Assembly (NCBI GenBank): GCA_963728975.1
Contig: CAVSMF010000001.1
Location: 248,001 to 312,000, forward strand
Reading direction: 5' to 3'
DNA: 64,000 nucleotides
DNA from: DATFCK01 sp963728975
GTDB taxonomy: Bacteria > Verrucomicrobiota > Verrucomicrobiia > Chthoniobacterales > UBA10450
Shown: one piece after another, positions 8,556-18,214 of the stretch
Layout of the letters: each line of letters opens with the position of its first letter
Position numbering within the stretch: the first letter of the stretch is position 1
The notes under the pieces: model-generated
What the model saw: only the letters and a program-made list of their open reading frames with translations
Databases searched by the model: none
Told to the model about the DNA's origin: nothing
Position numbers and translations under genes: made by a program

Positions 8556-10523
8556 ATGTTAACGAGCGTCGGCGGCGTTATCTTCCAAGTGTTGCTGGCC
8601 CTGGCGTTGCTCCTGTTGCCGGGGATGGCTCTGCTGCGGCTCTGCCTGCCCTCCCGGTTTCTTGGCTTTATCTCGCGTCTGGTTGTAGCCCCGGGAATCA
8701 CCGTCACCCTGACCGTATTGCTTTTCGTCTGGTGCTACCTGTTCGGAATCAAACCCGGACCCCTCTTGCCCTGGCTGTTGATCGCGGGTTCTCTTGCCGT
8801 TTTGCTTCTGGTTAGGCCAAATCATTCCGATACGGCATGGTGGCGTGCCCCAAGAATCTCAATCCTGACGGCGATAACCGGGAAACTGCGCCAAATTCCG
8901 GCCAGCGAATGGATGGCCGGCGGCGCCCTGGCGGTATCCGTTGCGACTTTGCTGATCGTCCGATTCCATTCGACCTGGGGCTGGTGTGTTCCCACCGGGA
9001 TCGACACCGAACAACACACCATGATTGTGCAATTGCTGATCGATCATCATGGGTTGTTCGAATCCTGGGCACCTTACAGTGACGCCGAAACCTTCACTTA
9101 TCACTTCGGTTTCCATGCCGTTACCGCCCTGTTTGCCTGGCTCTCCGGCCTCGATTCCCTCGGCGCGGTGTCGATCATGAGCCGGGTATTGGGAGCCACG
9201 GCGGCAGCTTCCTTGTTCGCCCTGGTCAGATTGTGGACCCGCAGCGCCTGGGGCGGCGTATTTGCCGTCGTCTGCTACGAGCTTTTCTCGGCCTATCTAT
9301 TTTTGTTCGATCTAATGGGACGCTGGACACTCCTGGCCGGCCTAACCGTTCTGACCAGCGCTCTGGTTCTCATTTCTCTTTATCTGCGATCAGGCAGAAT
9401 AGGGAAGCGGCTGCCCTTGGGATTGCTTTGCGCCCTTGTCGCGGCCGGTCTTTCCCTGAGCCAGTACAAGAGCGTGATGATTTTCGCGATTCTCGTGGCC
9501 ATGCTTCTCCTCGCTCGATCTCTTGCCGAACTCGTTAGGAAAAAGCGGACTCGCTTCAATCGAATCGTTCAGATTGCTTTTCGGTTCCTCGCTGTCGCCG
9601 TCGTTGCCCTGGTTCTGGCCGCGCCCCGATTGAACAAGGTGAGGGAAGCCATGCCCGGCCGTTACCTGAACCGTCTTGTCCTGGAAGCGCCGGCGGCGGC
9701 GCGGAAAACTTTTGACCGGCCAACTTTGAGCGGGTTTGGCATTCTCCAAAGCGGATTCGACACCCGACGGAGAGCGATCGTCTCGCTTCTGGCCCTGGCC
9801 GGAGTCGCGCTAACCGCCGTGCGACGTCGGGAGGCGGTCTGGTTTGTAGTGGGCTGGGTGGTAGTAACCCTAGTAATGAATCCGAGTTTTATCGGGAGCG
9901 AACGAGTCGGACTGATCGATGAGATGCATTGGAGGCTCGCGGTAGAATCGGCCGTCGCCGCCATGGCTGGCCTAACAATCGGCTTCGTCTCGGAACACAT
10001 GGCAAAGGCTCGCTCCATTGCCTGGAACAGCCTCCTGGCACTGGTGGCGGCAGGCCTTTGCATCCGCGGAACAGTCGGCCTCCACCCGGTCCCCGATGCG
10101 TGCCGGTATGTTCTGCCGGAGGATTTGCAGGTCATGAAGTGGATCGAGCAAAACGTTCCGGACGGAGATCGGATCGCCGGACGGGGGTTTCCGGAGCATG
10201 GCGAGATTCTGGGACGCGACGCGATGATGTGGCTGCCGCATTTTACGCGACACCTAACCAATCACACCAATCTCGCGGCCGGATTGGAGAAAGGTCCGGT
10301 CGATTCGCGCCGGAAATTACGGGATTTTACTCGTGAACTTTACAACCGCGACATGTCGACCCCGGAATCAGCCCGCTGGATGCGAGAAGAAGGATTTCGC
10401 TGGTTTTTTGTGGGCGCGATTGAGCCGGACAAAGACGCCAAGCTTCTGGAGCAGCTGGCGAACAATCCGGGACTGGAAGTGGTGGAGGCGGACGGCGCGG
10501 CCCGGCTCTACCGCGTAAGGTAG
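8556..10523 (+). CDS. Polytopic membrane protein, probable GT-C-type glycosyltransferase
   Basis: 655 residues with about 12 hydrophobic segments between residues 5 and 510, then a soluble C-terminal domain of ~150 residues. The first long loop has GIDTEQHTM and a YHFGFHAV segment, resembling the acidic/His loop of GT-C enzymes that use polyprenyl-phosphate sugars (inference). It heads a run of glycosyltransferase genes, so it may transfer or polymerise sugars of a surface glycan at the inner membrane. I do not recognise a precise family. Confidence 0.55.
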   Translation: MLTSVGGVIFQVLLALALLLLPGMALLRLCLPSRFLGFISRLVVAPGITVTLTVLLFVWCYLFGIKPGPLLPWLLIAGSLAVLLLVRPNHSDTAWWRAPRISILTAITGKLRQIPASEWMAGGALAVSVATLLIVRFHSTWGWCVPTGIDTEQHTMIVQLLIDHHGLFESWAPYSDAETFTYHFGFHAVTALFAWLSGLDSLGAVSIMSRVLGATAAASLFALVRLWTRSAWGGVFAVVCYELFSAYLFLFDLMGRWTLLAGLTVLTSALVLISLYLRSGRIGKRLPLGLLCALVAAGLSLSQYKSVMIFAILVAMLLLARSLAELVRKKRTRFNRIVQIAFRFLAVAVVALVLAAPRLNKVREAMPGRYLNRLVLEAPAAARKTFDRPTLSGFGILQSGFDTRRRAIVSLLALAGVALTAVRRREAVWFVVGWVVVTLVMNPSFIGSERVGLIDEMHWRLAVESAVAAMAGLTIGFVSEHMAKARSIAWNSLLALVAAGLCIRGTVGLHPVPDACRYVLPEDLQVMKWIEQNVPDGDRIAGRGFPEHGEILGRDAMMWLPHFTRHLTNHTNLAAGLEKGPVDSRRKLRDFTRELYNRDMSTPESARWMREEGFRWFFVGAIEPDKDAKLLEQLANNPGLEVVEADGAARLYRVR

Positions 10524-10548
10524 CCACCAATCCATTGCCTCGGCTTGC

Positions 10549-11574
10549 ATGTCTGTGGTACGATCGGTCTCCGATCACATGCCCGCCCCGGAAAATCAGA
10601 ATCAGCAGGAAAATGCGAATGCCCCCGCGCTTTCGGTGGTTCTTGTTGTTGGGGGCCAGCGGGACCGGGCCGGTCGCGCCCTCCGCAGCTTGCTTGAACA
10701 GAACATCATCGATCGAATGGAAATTTTGCTATTCGATCTCGGACCCGAAAATTGTCCGGCCCTGGCGGGCAGCGATCATCCCCGGGTGCGATTCTCCCGG
10801 CGCACCCCGAAGGACCTTTTGTCGATAGCCCGCGCCGACGGCGTCCGCGGGGCCAAAGCTCCGGTCGTTTGCTTCATGGAGGAGCACTGCGAAATGCAAC
10901 CGGGGTCGGCCGAAGCCATCCTGCTTGCTCATCGCGGACATTGGGCAGGAGTCGGCTCCGATTTCATCAACGGCAACCCGGATGCGAAAAGAAGCAATCA
11001 AGCGTTCCGGATGAACTATGGCGCTTACGTGGGTCCGACTCGCCTTCGTGGTCCAATCCCACGGGTTGCCGGCCAGAACTCGGCGTTCAAACGAGATGTT
11101 TTGCTTCGCTACGAGCCGCTTCTCGAGTCGATGATGAATGCTGACCTGGTCCTCCAAGCAAGGATGCAGCAGGATGGTTATGAGTTGCTTTACGAACCGA
11201 ATGTCAAATTCGCCCACCGCAACGAAAACACTTTTTTTAGTCTCGTCACCGGAGTCTTTTTTTGGAACTGGTGCTTCTCCAATGTCCGCGCTCGAGCCTT
11301 TAACTGGGGAATTTTACGGCGGACCCGGTTGATTGTGCTTTCTCCCCTGATCCCCTGGGTTCGCCTGGTCCGGGTCTTTTCCTGGACATTGCCCCGACCA
11401 GGGTCGGCCATGCTCCAGTTTCTGCGCGATATACCTTTTGCGCTTGCGATTAACTATTGCAGCGCCGCCGGCCAGGTGGCCGGCTTGTTCGGCAGCCTCG
11501 ATCGTGCGGCACGCGAGTTTTCCCATTTCGAAATGAATGAACCACGCCTGCTGCGGGAGGAATTGACGCGATGA
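10549..11574 (+). CDS. Glycosyltransferase family 2-like protein
   Basis: 341 residues. The N-terminal GT-A-like portion begins PALSVVLVVGG, with LRSLLEQ and a central PRVAGQNSAFKRDVL segment that fits the acceptor loop of GT2 enzymes. The classical DxD is weak (NADLVLQ region). Two hydrophobic stretches near residues 225-300 suggest membrane association. The gene starts 26 bases after the previous gene and its TGA overlaps the ATG of the next (ATGA). An alternative start lies 10 codons downstream. The product probably adds one sugar during exopolysaccharide or lipid-linked glycan assembly. Confidence 0.75.
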   Translation: MSVVRSVSDHMPAPENQNQQENANAPALSVVLVVGGQRDRAGRALRSLLEQNIIDRMEILLFDLGPENCPALAGSDHPRVRFSRRTPKDLLSIARADGVRGAKAPVVCFMEEHCEMQPGSAEAILLAHRGHWAGVGSDFINGNPDAKRSNQAFRMNYGAYVGPTRLRGPIPRVAGQNSAFKRDVLLRYEPLLESMMNADLVLQARMQQDGYELLYEPNVKFAHRNENTFFSLVTGVFFWNWCFSNVRARAFNWGILRRTRLIVLSPLIPWVRLVRVFSWTLPRPGSAMLQFLRDIPFALAINYCSAAGQVAGLFGSLDRAAREFSHFEMNEPRLLREELTR

Positions 11575-12503
11575 ATGAATCACCTGCAGCAGAGCCCGTT
11601 TTGTCGGTGATCATTCCGGCCTACGAATCACAGGCCACAGCTCGGGCCACTCTGGAGAGCCTCCGAAAACAGACTTTTCGTGATTTCGAGACAATTCTGA
11701 TCGATAGCGGACCGAGCGATGGAGTGGCGCGGATCGCAGAGGATTTTCCGGAAGTCCGTTATCGACGCTCGGGGCAGCAATTGTTGCCCCACCAGGCGCG
11801 AAACTTGGGAACGCAACTGGCCCGAAGCGATCTCCTGGTATTTACGGATCCTGATATCGTCGCCGCGCCGGATTGGCTGAAAAATCTGGTGGCCACGTAT
11901 CGAGAGGTGGCCGCTCCGGTGTCGGGCGCAGTGGCGAGCTTACAAAGAAACTGGTTGGAGACGGGGACTCATCTGGCCAAGTTCGACCTCTGGTTGCCCG
12001 GAGGCAAACGGCGGCCGATACCGATAGCAGCGTCGGTCAATTGCCTGTGCAGTCGGGCGCTTCTCCAGCGGGTCGGTGGCTTTGACGGCCGCGAAATGAT
12101 CGGAGACACGGTTCTCAGCTGGGATTTGATCCAGCTTGGGCAAACTCTCCATTTCGATCCTGATGCCATTGTCTATCATGATCACCGCAGCAGCTTCAGC
12201 CAGCTTTTGCGCGAGCGCTTCGTGCGCGGCGGAGATTTCGCGCGGCTTCGGGCTGAACGAGGGAACTGGGGCGCGGGCACGACGATTGCAGTTCTGGCCG
12301 TGACCATTTTGCCTCTGCGTCTTGGAAAATTGCTCTGGCGCTCGCTCCATGCCAGCGTTCGGGCGGGTTGCCTGTTCGACTGGATAAGGACGGCCCCGAT
12401 AATTGCGGCCGGCCACGCCGCCTGGCTAGCCGGAGAAATCAAGCAATATTGGCGGCGGCTGCAACTACGTCCGGCGGATGAGGCGAAGCGAGCGTGCGCC
12501 TGA
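11571..12503 (+). CDS. Glycosyltransferase family 2
   Basis: 310 residues with a well-preserved GT2 fold: VLSVIIPAYESQATARATL at the N-terminus, FRDFETILIDSGPSDG, QARNLGTQLARSDLLVFTDPDI (nucleotide-sugar metal site at TDPD), and a later EMIGDTVLSWDL catalytic region. A C-terminal hydrophobic segment (~235-285) may anchor it to the membrane. It overlaps its upstream neighbour by 4 bases and its downstream neighbour by 10, so it belongs to a tight glycan operon. Confidence 0.85.
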   Translation: MNESPAAEPVLSVIIPAYESQATARATLESLRKQTFRDFETILIDSGPSDGVARIAEDFPEVRYRRSGQQLLPHQARNLGTQLARSDLLVFTDPDIVAAPDWLKNLVATYREVAAPVSGAVASLQRNWLETGTHLAKFDLWLPGGKRRPIPIAASVNCLCSRALLQRVGGFDGREMIGDTVLSWDLIQLGQTLHFDPDAIVYHDHRSSFSQLLRERFVRGGDFARLRAERGNWGAGTTIAVLAVTILPLRLGKLLWRSLHASVRAGCLFDWIRTAPIIAAGHAAWLAGEIKQYWRRLQLRPADEAKRACA

Positions 12504-13663
12504 TAATGCTGGTGCACAACACGATCGGGCGCGGCACGTTCGATCGCGCTCACTCGTTAGGCCGGCATTTGGTTGGAAGAGGGCATCAAGTAACTCTCCT
12601 GGCCGGCGCCAGCGTTCGATCAAGGTCCCACCGCCGGTGCCTCGACGGCGTCGAAGTGATCGAAGCCTTTGATCCCTTGCCCGCCCGGGCGCGGGAAAGC
12701 GGCCTCAGTCCATTCGACCTGGTAAGCCGAATTCGCCGTTTGGCGTCGGGACGGTTCGACCTGGTCCATTGCTTCGATCATCGTCCGGCGGTTTCTCTGC
12801 CTGGTTTGCTCCTGGCACGAATGCACGGAGCCGCTTGCATCTTTGATTGGGCCGATCTCTGGGGCCGCCAGGGGATTGCAGATGAACGCCGCTTTCTTTC
12901 GCGCTATTCGCTTGGATTGCTCGATCATTTGCTCGAAGAAAACGTGCGACACGGGGCGGATGCACTCACCGTAATCAACACTGCTTTGCGCGACCGGGCC
13001 CACGAGCGTTTCAACGCGCCGATCCACTTGCTGCCGGTGGGGGCGAGCTCGGATTTGATCAAGCCCCTGCCAAAAAACGAAGCGCGCCAGCGCTTCCGCC
13101 TTCCCCAGGATGCATCCATCGCGGTGCATACCGGCCTGGCGCCTTACGACATTCGCTACCTTGCCGAATCGTTTGTCGGGCTGGCCCGGCGGGACCCCAA
13201 AGCGCTCTTGGTGACGGCGGGTCGGCATTTTCCAGTTCTTGAAGAAGTCGTCGGAAACGCCGGCTTTTCCGATAGATTCGTTAGGCTGGGCATCCTGGAT
13301 CGAGCCGAGCTTACTCAGGCCATGGCCTGTGCCGATGCCCTTCTCCTCCCCTACACCAACCGTTCCGTTAATGCTTTTCGATATCCGAACAAGCTGGGAG
13401 ATTATCTTTCCGCGGGACGCCCCATTGTCACAAACCGCACCGGCGATCTCGGAGCGCTGGTCGAACGAGAGCGCGTCGGCCTGGTCAGTGACGACCTCCC
13501 GGAAGCATTTGCGATCGCGATCAAGGAACTGTTCGATAACCGCGAACTGGCCGACGACCTGGGCCGGCGCGGCCGCGAGCTTGCCGAATCAAAACTAGAC
13601 TGGCGGTTCCTCGCCGCTGGTCTCGATCGGTTCTACGGCGAGGTGCTTGCTCACAGGAACTGA
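12494..13663 (+). CDS. Glycosyltransferase family 4 (GT-B fold)
   Basis: 389 residues from a GTG start that overlaps the previous gene by 10 bases. The N-terminal Rossmann domain begins RLIMLVHNTIGRGTFDRA, with HSLGRHLVGRGHQV typical of GT4 acceptors. The C-terminal domain has ADALLLPYTNRSVNAFRYPNK and LGDYLSAGRPIV, the usual donor-binding region, although the EX7E motif is not canonical. It is presumably cytoplasmic and membrane-peripheral, adding a sugar to a glycan. Its 3' end overlaps the convergent flippase gene by 69 bases. Confidence 0.85.
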   Translation: MRLIMLVHNTIGRGTFDRAHSLGRHLVGRGHQVTLLAGASVRSRSHRRCLDGVEVIEAFDPLPARARESGLSPFDLVSRIRRLASGRFDLVHCFDHRPAVSLPGLLLARMHGAACIFDWADLWGRQGIADERRFLSRYSLGLLDHLLEENVRHGADALTVINTALRDRAHERFNAPIHLLPVGASSDLIKPLPKNEARQRFRLPQDASIAVHTGLAPYDIRYLAESFVGLARRDPKALLVTAGRHFPVLEEVVGNAGFSDRFVRLGILDRAELTQAMACADALLLPYTNRSVNAFRYPNKLGDYLSAGRPIVTNRTGDLGALVERERVGLVSDDLPEAFAIAIKELFDNRELADDLGRRGRELAESKLDWRFLAAGLDRFYGEVLAHRN

Positions 13664-14923
13664 ACTTGTTTTCTCCTGCCGCAGCTGACCCAAAAATAAA
13701 TAGCTGATTCCAAGTCGCACCACCGCGATCAAAGCAGCCGCCCAAACAGCTCCTTGCAAGCCCCGGCCGGCAGTCCACGCCACCATCAGGATAACCCCGG
13801 CAACCGCACCCGCAGATTGCACAGCGGCGAATCGGCGGAACAACCCCGCCGTGGCCAGATAAGCCAGAAAACCTCTCGGAACAGTTTCGACAAATCGCAA
13901 TGCTGCGGCCGCCACCAGCCAGGGGAGCAACGGTAACGCGACATCGTAGCGCCCACCGTAAAAACGATGCACCGCTGTCGGAAGCGCGATCAGCACCGCG
14001 GCAGAGAGTAATCCGGCCAGCAGCCATGGCCCAGCCAGTAATCCCGGGCTGATGTTGCGAGAATGTCGCGCCATCTCCGTCGAAAAAACCCGGCCGACCG
14101 ATTCGCCCACCAAATCAAATATCCGTAAAATACTAACCAGGGCGGCAAGCGCCGCCACCGTGCCGGGGTCCAGCATCGCTCCGACAACGACGATGAGTCC
14201 CCGCTGCGGAACGACCAGGGCAAGAAGGGAAGCGAGAAAAACCAAACCCGAAATGCGTTCTCGAAGAGTGATCGCAACCTGCCCGCGGTCGAGCCAGCGG
14301 CCCATCAACGTCCCCCCAAGCAGGGTGGTGAGACCAAGGAAAACAAGCAGACTTACCAAAACAAAGTCCAGCCGGCGCAGGGATGGATTGGTCAACATGA
14401 GAACGGCCGGAAAAATCAGCAGGCCGTTTCCCAGGCGCAGAAGCGCGCTCGACCAAGCATAGTGCCGCTGTTGTCCAAGCACCGCGCTGAAGCAACTGGT
14501 GAGAATGAAGAGCTCGGCCCCCAGACAAAGAAACGCGCCCTGAAACAGGGTGAGCCGATACGGAATGGCGATCGCCAGAACGCCGGCCACCACAACCGGC
14601 GCCGTCGTCCAAATCGTCGACCAGGCATCGCCTATCCAATTGAAATTTCCCGCTCCGCGCTGGTGATACAGTCTGGCTTGGAGGATGGATTGCCCAAGCG
14701 AGCCGAGCAGGCCGACGCTGTAGAGAAGATCTACAAGAAAAGCAAAACGGCCCGCTGCTTCACGAGGGAGAACCCGGAGGATGAGGACCGTGGCCGAGAG
14801 ACTGCAAAGGGTAGTGAATGCCGATGCCGCAATCGAACCGGCCGCCAGAATGCCGCCACGACGCAACCCCGGGGGCATTTCGTCGTCGGTTCCAGGCAGG
14901 GATTTGGCAGAATCTTTTCTCAT
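13595..14923 (-). CDS. Polysaccharide flippase (Wzx-like, MATE/MOP superfamily)
   Basis: 442 residues with about 12 to 14 predicted membrane helices along the whole length. The N-terminal segment (GGILAAGSIAASAFTTLCSL, then VLPREAAGRFAFLVDLLYSVGLLG) matches polysaccharide biosynthesis export proteins of the MOP superfamily. It probably flips the lipid-linked product of the adjacent glycosyltransferases to the periplasm. It is transcribed against them, with convergent overlap at 13595-13663, and is divergent from the methyltransferase gene. Confidence 0.75.
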   Translation of the reverse strand: MRKDSAKSLPGTDDEMPPGLRRGGILAAGSIAASAFTTLCSLSATVLILRVLPREAAGRFAFLVDLLYSVGLLGSLGQSILQARLYHQRGAGNFNWIGDAWSTIWTTAPVVVAGVLAIAIPYRLTLFQGAFLCLGAELFILTSCFSAVLGQQRHYAWSSALLRLGNGLLIFPAVLMLTNPSLRRLDFVLVSLLVFLGLTTLLGGTLMGRWLDRGQVAITLRERISGLVFLASLLALVVPQRGLIVVVGAMLDPGTVAALAALVSILRIFDLVGESVGRVFSTEMARHSRNISPGLLAGPWLLAGLLSAAVLIALPTAVHRFYGGRYDVALPLLPWLVAAAALRFVETVPRGFLAYLATAGLFRRFAAVQSAGAVAGVILMVAWTAGRGLQGAVWAAALIAVVRLGISYLFLGQLRQEKTSSVPVSKHLAVEPIETSGEEPPV

Positions 14924-15005
14924 TAACTGGCTGGATTATGCTCGATTGCTTTCCGCTCGGCCGCTTGCAGTCTTACCGCAAGTCGCTTACCAACCGAAGC
15001 AAGAG

Positions 15006-15662
15006 ATGGACATCGAACCGGTCTTTCGCTTTTTCAAAGGGTTCCGCAAGCGCCGAATGCGGTTTTTTTACGGTTGTTTCAAGATTGACCCGCAAACCGC
15101 CGTGCTCGACATCGGCGGCCGCGAATTCAACTGGAGTCTGATGCCCTTTGCTCCGCGGGTGACCATTCTTAACGTCGCGGTCCAGGGGGGGCGCACCGGC
15201 AAATTCGAATGGGTGATCGGCGACGCTCGTAAGCTGCCGTTTCCAGACGGGGCGTTTGAAATCGTTTACAGCAATTCAGTAATCGAGCACCTGGGCGATC
15301 TGGACGATCAGCGAAGGTTCGCGGCCGAATGCCGGCGAGTAGGCCGCTCCTATTTTATCCAGACACCCAACCGCAATTTTCCAATCGAACCGCATGTCCT
15401 CACACCCTTCATCCATTGGCTGCCAAAAAAGTGGCAGGCGCAATTGCTTCGAAATTTCACGTTGTGGGGTTGGATTACGCGTCCCGATGCCGCGGCCCGT
15501 GCTCGGTTCCTGAACACCACCCGGATGTTGACAAAGGCCGAGCTGCAATCGCTTTTTCCTGAGGCCGAGATCATCCGGGAGCGTTTTCTGGGATTGACCA
15601 AGTGCTTCATCGCGATCAAGGGCCAAAGCCGGGTTGGAGACAAGCCCGTCCCTCCCGCTTAG
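15006..15662 (+). CDS. Class I SAM-dependent methyltransferase
   Basis: 218 residues from ATG at 15006. Motif I is degenerate but recognisable (AVLDIGGREFNW), motif II gives WVIGDARKLPFPDGAFEIVYSNSVIEH, the typical Methyltransf_11 pattern, and QTPNRNFPIEPH follows. The frame is open 75 codons further upstream, but that part would overlap the divergent flippase start and looks non-coding. Context suggests methylation of a sugar or lipid in the glycan pathway. Its 3' end overlaps the arginine decarboxylase gene by 4 bases, tail to tail. Confidence 0.75.
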   Translation: MDIEPVFRFFKGFRKRRMRFFYGCFKIDPQTAVLDIGGREFNWSLMPFAPRVTILNVAVQGGRTGKFEWVIGDARKLPFPDGAFEIVYSNSVIEHLGDLDDQRRFAAECRRVGRSYFIQTPNRNFPIEPHVLTPFIHWLPKKWQAQLLRNFTLWGWITRPDAAARARFLNTTRMLTKAELQSLFPEAEIIRERFLGLTKCFIAIKGQSRVGDKPVPPA

Positions 15663-17614
15663 CTCAGGGGTAGCCAGTTGCCAGGCTGCTGGGGTGGCCT
15701 GGAACCGTTGAGCGAGAGGTAGGTATATTCCTGAAGCAGACGTTCGTAATCGGAAAGAAGCTTCATGCCGTCGTTCGGTTTTAGCCGGTCGCTCTTGATC
15801 GCCGCGTCCACCTGGGACTTCAACATCCGGAGCAATTCCACCTTGTCCCATTGGGTCATGGCAAGCACTTCGCCAATCGTGCTCCCTTCGATCACCTCTT
15901 CGATGTACCAACCGCATTCCTCGTCCGGATCCAGGAAGACGTGAACCTCCGTTACCCGGCCAAACAAATTGTGGAGATCGCCCATAATATCCTGGTAGGC
16001 GCCCACCATAAATACGCCCAGGTAATAAATTTCGCCCGGGTTGATGCGATGAAGCGGAAGAGTCTCCTTGACGTCCTGCAAATCGATAAACTTGGAAACT
16101 TTACCGTCCGAATCGCAGGTAATATCGACAATCATCCCATGCCGGTCCGGCGGCGACCCCAACCGGTGAATCGGCATGATCGGAAACAGTTGGCCCAGCG
16201 CCCAATGATCGAGGAGCGATTGAAACACGGAAAAATTGCAGATGTATTGATCGCCCAGCGAGGTCTCGAGCTCTTTTACCTCGTCAGGCACATAACGCAG
16301 CCCGCGATGCATGTTGACGATCTGCTGGGCCAGCTGCCAGTAAACCGTGTCGATCTTCGCCTTTGACTCGAGCTCGAGCAGGCCGAGATCGAACGTTTGC
16401 TGCGATTCTTCCTTGATCTGCCGGATGTCGTGCAAGCTCTCCAGCCGGTTAGCCCGGCGCAGCCGCTGTTTCACCTCCAGGATTTCCCGGACCAGCTTAT
16501 GGTCCTTCTCATCTGCTTCCACCTTGATTTTCGCCCCGGTCTTTTCGATGGAACTGAAGGCCTCCACCACCAGAACGGAATGATGCGCGACGATGGCCCG
16601 GCCGCCTTCGCTTACGATGACCGGATGCGGAACGCCTTCCGAATCGCACACATCCTTGATGTTCCAGACAACGTCGTTGGCATACTCCTGCAGCGAATAA
16701 TTGGCTGAGCTGTCGAAATCGCTCCGCGACCCGTCGTAATCGACCCCGAGACCGCCCCCGACGTCCAGATAACCAAGGGCGTGGCCGAGCTTGGCCAGTT
16801 TTGCATAATAGCGAGCAGCTTCGCGGACTGCCCGCTTGATGGTGGAAATATCGGGCACCTGGGAGCCAACGTGGAAATGGACCAGTTTAAGGCAGTGCGC
16901 GAATCCGGCGGCCTTGAGCATCTCGCTGGCGGCGATCAGACTGGTGGTATCGAGGCCGAACTTGGCGTTCTCACCACCGCTGGTGGTCCATTTTCCCGAC
17001 CCTTTGCTATACAACCGGACACGAATGCCGATGTAGGGCTCAACCCCCACTTCCTTTGCCGCCCGGATGGTTTGCTCCAGCTCCTCGAGCTTCTCAACCA
17101 CAATCACGACCGCTTTGCCGAGTTTGCGCCCAAGCAGGGCGATACGGATGAAGGCGCGGTCCTTGTAGCCGTTGCAAACGATCAGACTCTCGGGATCCTT
17201 GTGCATGGCCAGCGCAGCTACCAGTTCCGGTTTGCTGCCTGCTTCCAGCCCAAAATGAAATTGCTGCCCGGCATCGACAATTTCTTCGATGACCTCGCGG
17301 AGCTGGTTGACCTTGATTGGGAAAACACCCCGATAAACGCTGCCATAGCCAAACTCGGTGATAGCGGTTTGGAAAACGCGATTAACCGATTCAACCCGAT
17401 GGCGCAGCAGATCCTGAAACCGAATCACCAGCGGAAAACCGAGCCCGCGGGCCCGGGCTTCGTTAACCACTTCCAGGATATCTATTGAGCCGCCATTTTC
17501 CTGGAGAGGGCGAACTTCAACATCGCCTTTCCCATTGATGGCAAAGTAATCCCCGCCCCACCGATCAATATTATAGGTGGCAATGGCGGACTCGAGGTCC
17601 CACTCGTTTTTCAT
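15659..17614 (-). CDS. speA: Biosynthetic arginine decarboxylase
   Basis: 651 residues from MKNEWDLESA, the usual SpeA start region. An upstream in-frame extension to 17848 runs through repeat DNA and is rejected. VFPIKVNQLRE holds the PLP lysine, followed by FGLEAGSKPEL and a long alanine-racemase-fold barrel. The C-terminal beta domain has DEECGWYIEEVIEG. It makes agmatine from arginine in the polyamine pathway. No agmatinase or ureohydrolase is adjacent. AGGAAC directly precedes ATG. Confidence 0.93.
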   Translation of the reverse strand: MKNEWDLESAIATYNIDRWGGDYFAINGKGDVEVRPLQENGGSIDILEVVNEARARGLGFPLVIRFQDLLRHRVESVNRVFQTAITEFGYGSVYRGVFPIKVNQLREVIEEIVDAGQQFHFGLEAGSKPELVAALAMHKDPESLIVCNGYKDRAFIRIALLGRKLGKAVVIVVEKLEELEQTIRAAKEVGVEPYIGIRVRLYSKGSGKWTTSGGENAKFGLDTTSLIAASEMLKAAGFAHCLKLVHFHVGSQVPDISTIKRAVREAARYYAKLAKLGHALGYLDVGGGLGVDYDGSRSDFDSSANYSLQEYANDVVWNIKDVCDSEGVPHPVIVSEGGRAIVAHHSVLVVEAFSSIEKTGAKIKVEADEKDHKLVREILEVKQRLRRANRLESLHDIRQIKEESQQTFDLGLLELESKAKIDTVYWQLAQQIVNMHRGLRYVPDEVKELETSLGDQYICNFSVFQSLLDHWALGQLFPIMPIHRLGSPPDRHGMIVDITCDSDGKVSKFIDLQDVKETLPLHRINPGEIYYLGVFMVGAYQDIMGDLHNLFGRVTEVHVFLDPDEECGWYIEEVIEGSTIGEVLAMTQWDKVELLRMLKSQVDAAIKSDRLKPNDGMKLLSDYERLLQEYTYLSLNGSRPPQQPGNWLPLS

Positions 17615-17689
17615 GTTCCTGGCCTGGGCGACAGGGTTCGCACTGCGCACAATTGAATATCGGCGCCAACATGCAAGTTCCTCCTTAAA

Positions 17690-18175
17690 AAAACTCACCC
17701 CGGGACCGGGGGAGAAGGATGAATCTGGAAACCAGGATGCCAGGAAAAGAATCTGGAAGCCGATCTCTAAGGAAAGCAGGAATCTGGAAGCCAGGAAAAA
17801 ATCTCTCAGGAACGCAGCAAAGCAGGAAGATTCAATCTGGAAGCTCATCTTCTAACTTCTATCTCCTAACTTCGGCGCGCTCCGCGCACCAGGAAGCCAG
17901 AAAAGAAGAGACCGGGAAAGCGATCTCTGAGGAAAGCAGGAACGCAGGAACCTGGGATCGCACAGGCGCTCCTCTACCCGCTCAGGTTCCATCTCTCCCC
18001 GACTTTTCCAAGTTTTCGCCCTTCCTGCGTTCCTCAGCCATTCCTGGTTTCCCGGCTTCCAGATTTATCTTCTTCCTTCCTGCGTTCCTGCTTTCCTCAG
18101 CCATTCCTGGTTTCCCGTTTCCAGCTTCCTGCATCCGGATTTTTTCTCTGGGATTTTCCGGTTTTCCGCTGGGTT
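17690..18175. repeat. Repeat cluster between speA and the bifunctional nuclease gene
   Basis: About 480 bp built from words such as AATCTGGAAGCCAGGAA, AGGAAAGCAGGAACGCAGGAA and TTCTAACTTCTATCTCCTAAC. The first half carries them on one strand and the second half (18030-18130) carries the reverse complements, so the whole can fold as a long hairpin. The same words occur at 24985, 25140 and 29325-29640. No gene is seen inside; in-frame ORFs here are repeat translation. Confidence 0.75.
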
Positions 18176-18214
18176 CGCTTGTTTTTCGCGCCTGCCGGGG
18201 GTACCCTTTGTGCG

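Noticed and set aside
14781..15005. Upstream extension of the methyltransferase
   Set aside because: It overlaps the 5' end of the divergent flippase gene and has no homology-like pattern.
17615..17848. Longer speA start giving 78 more residues
   Set aside because: The extension translates repeat DNA and SpeA normally begins near the chosen Met.
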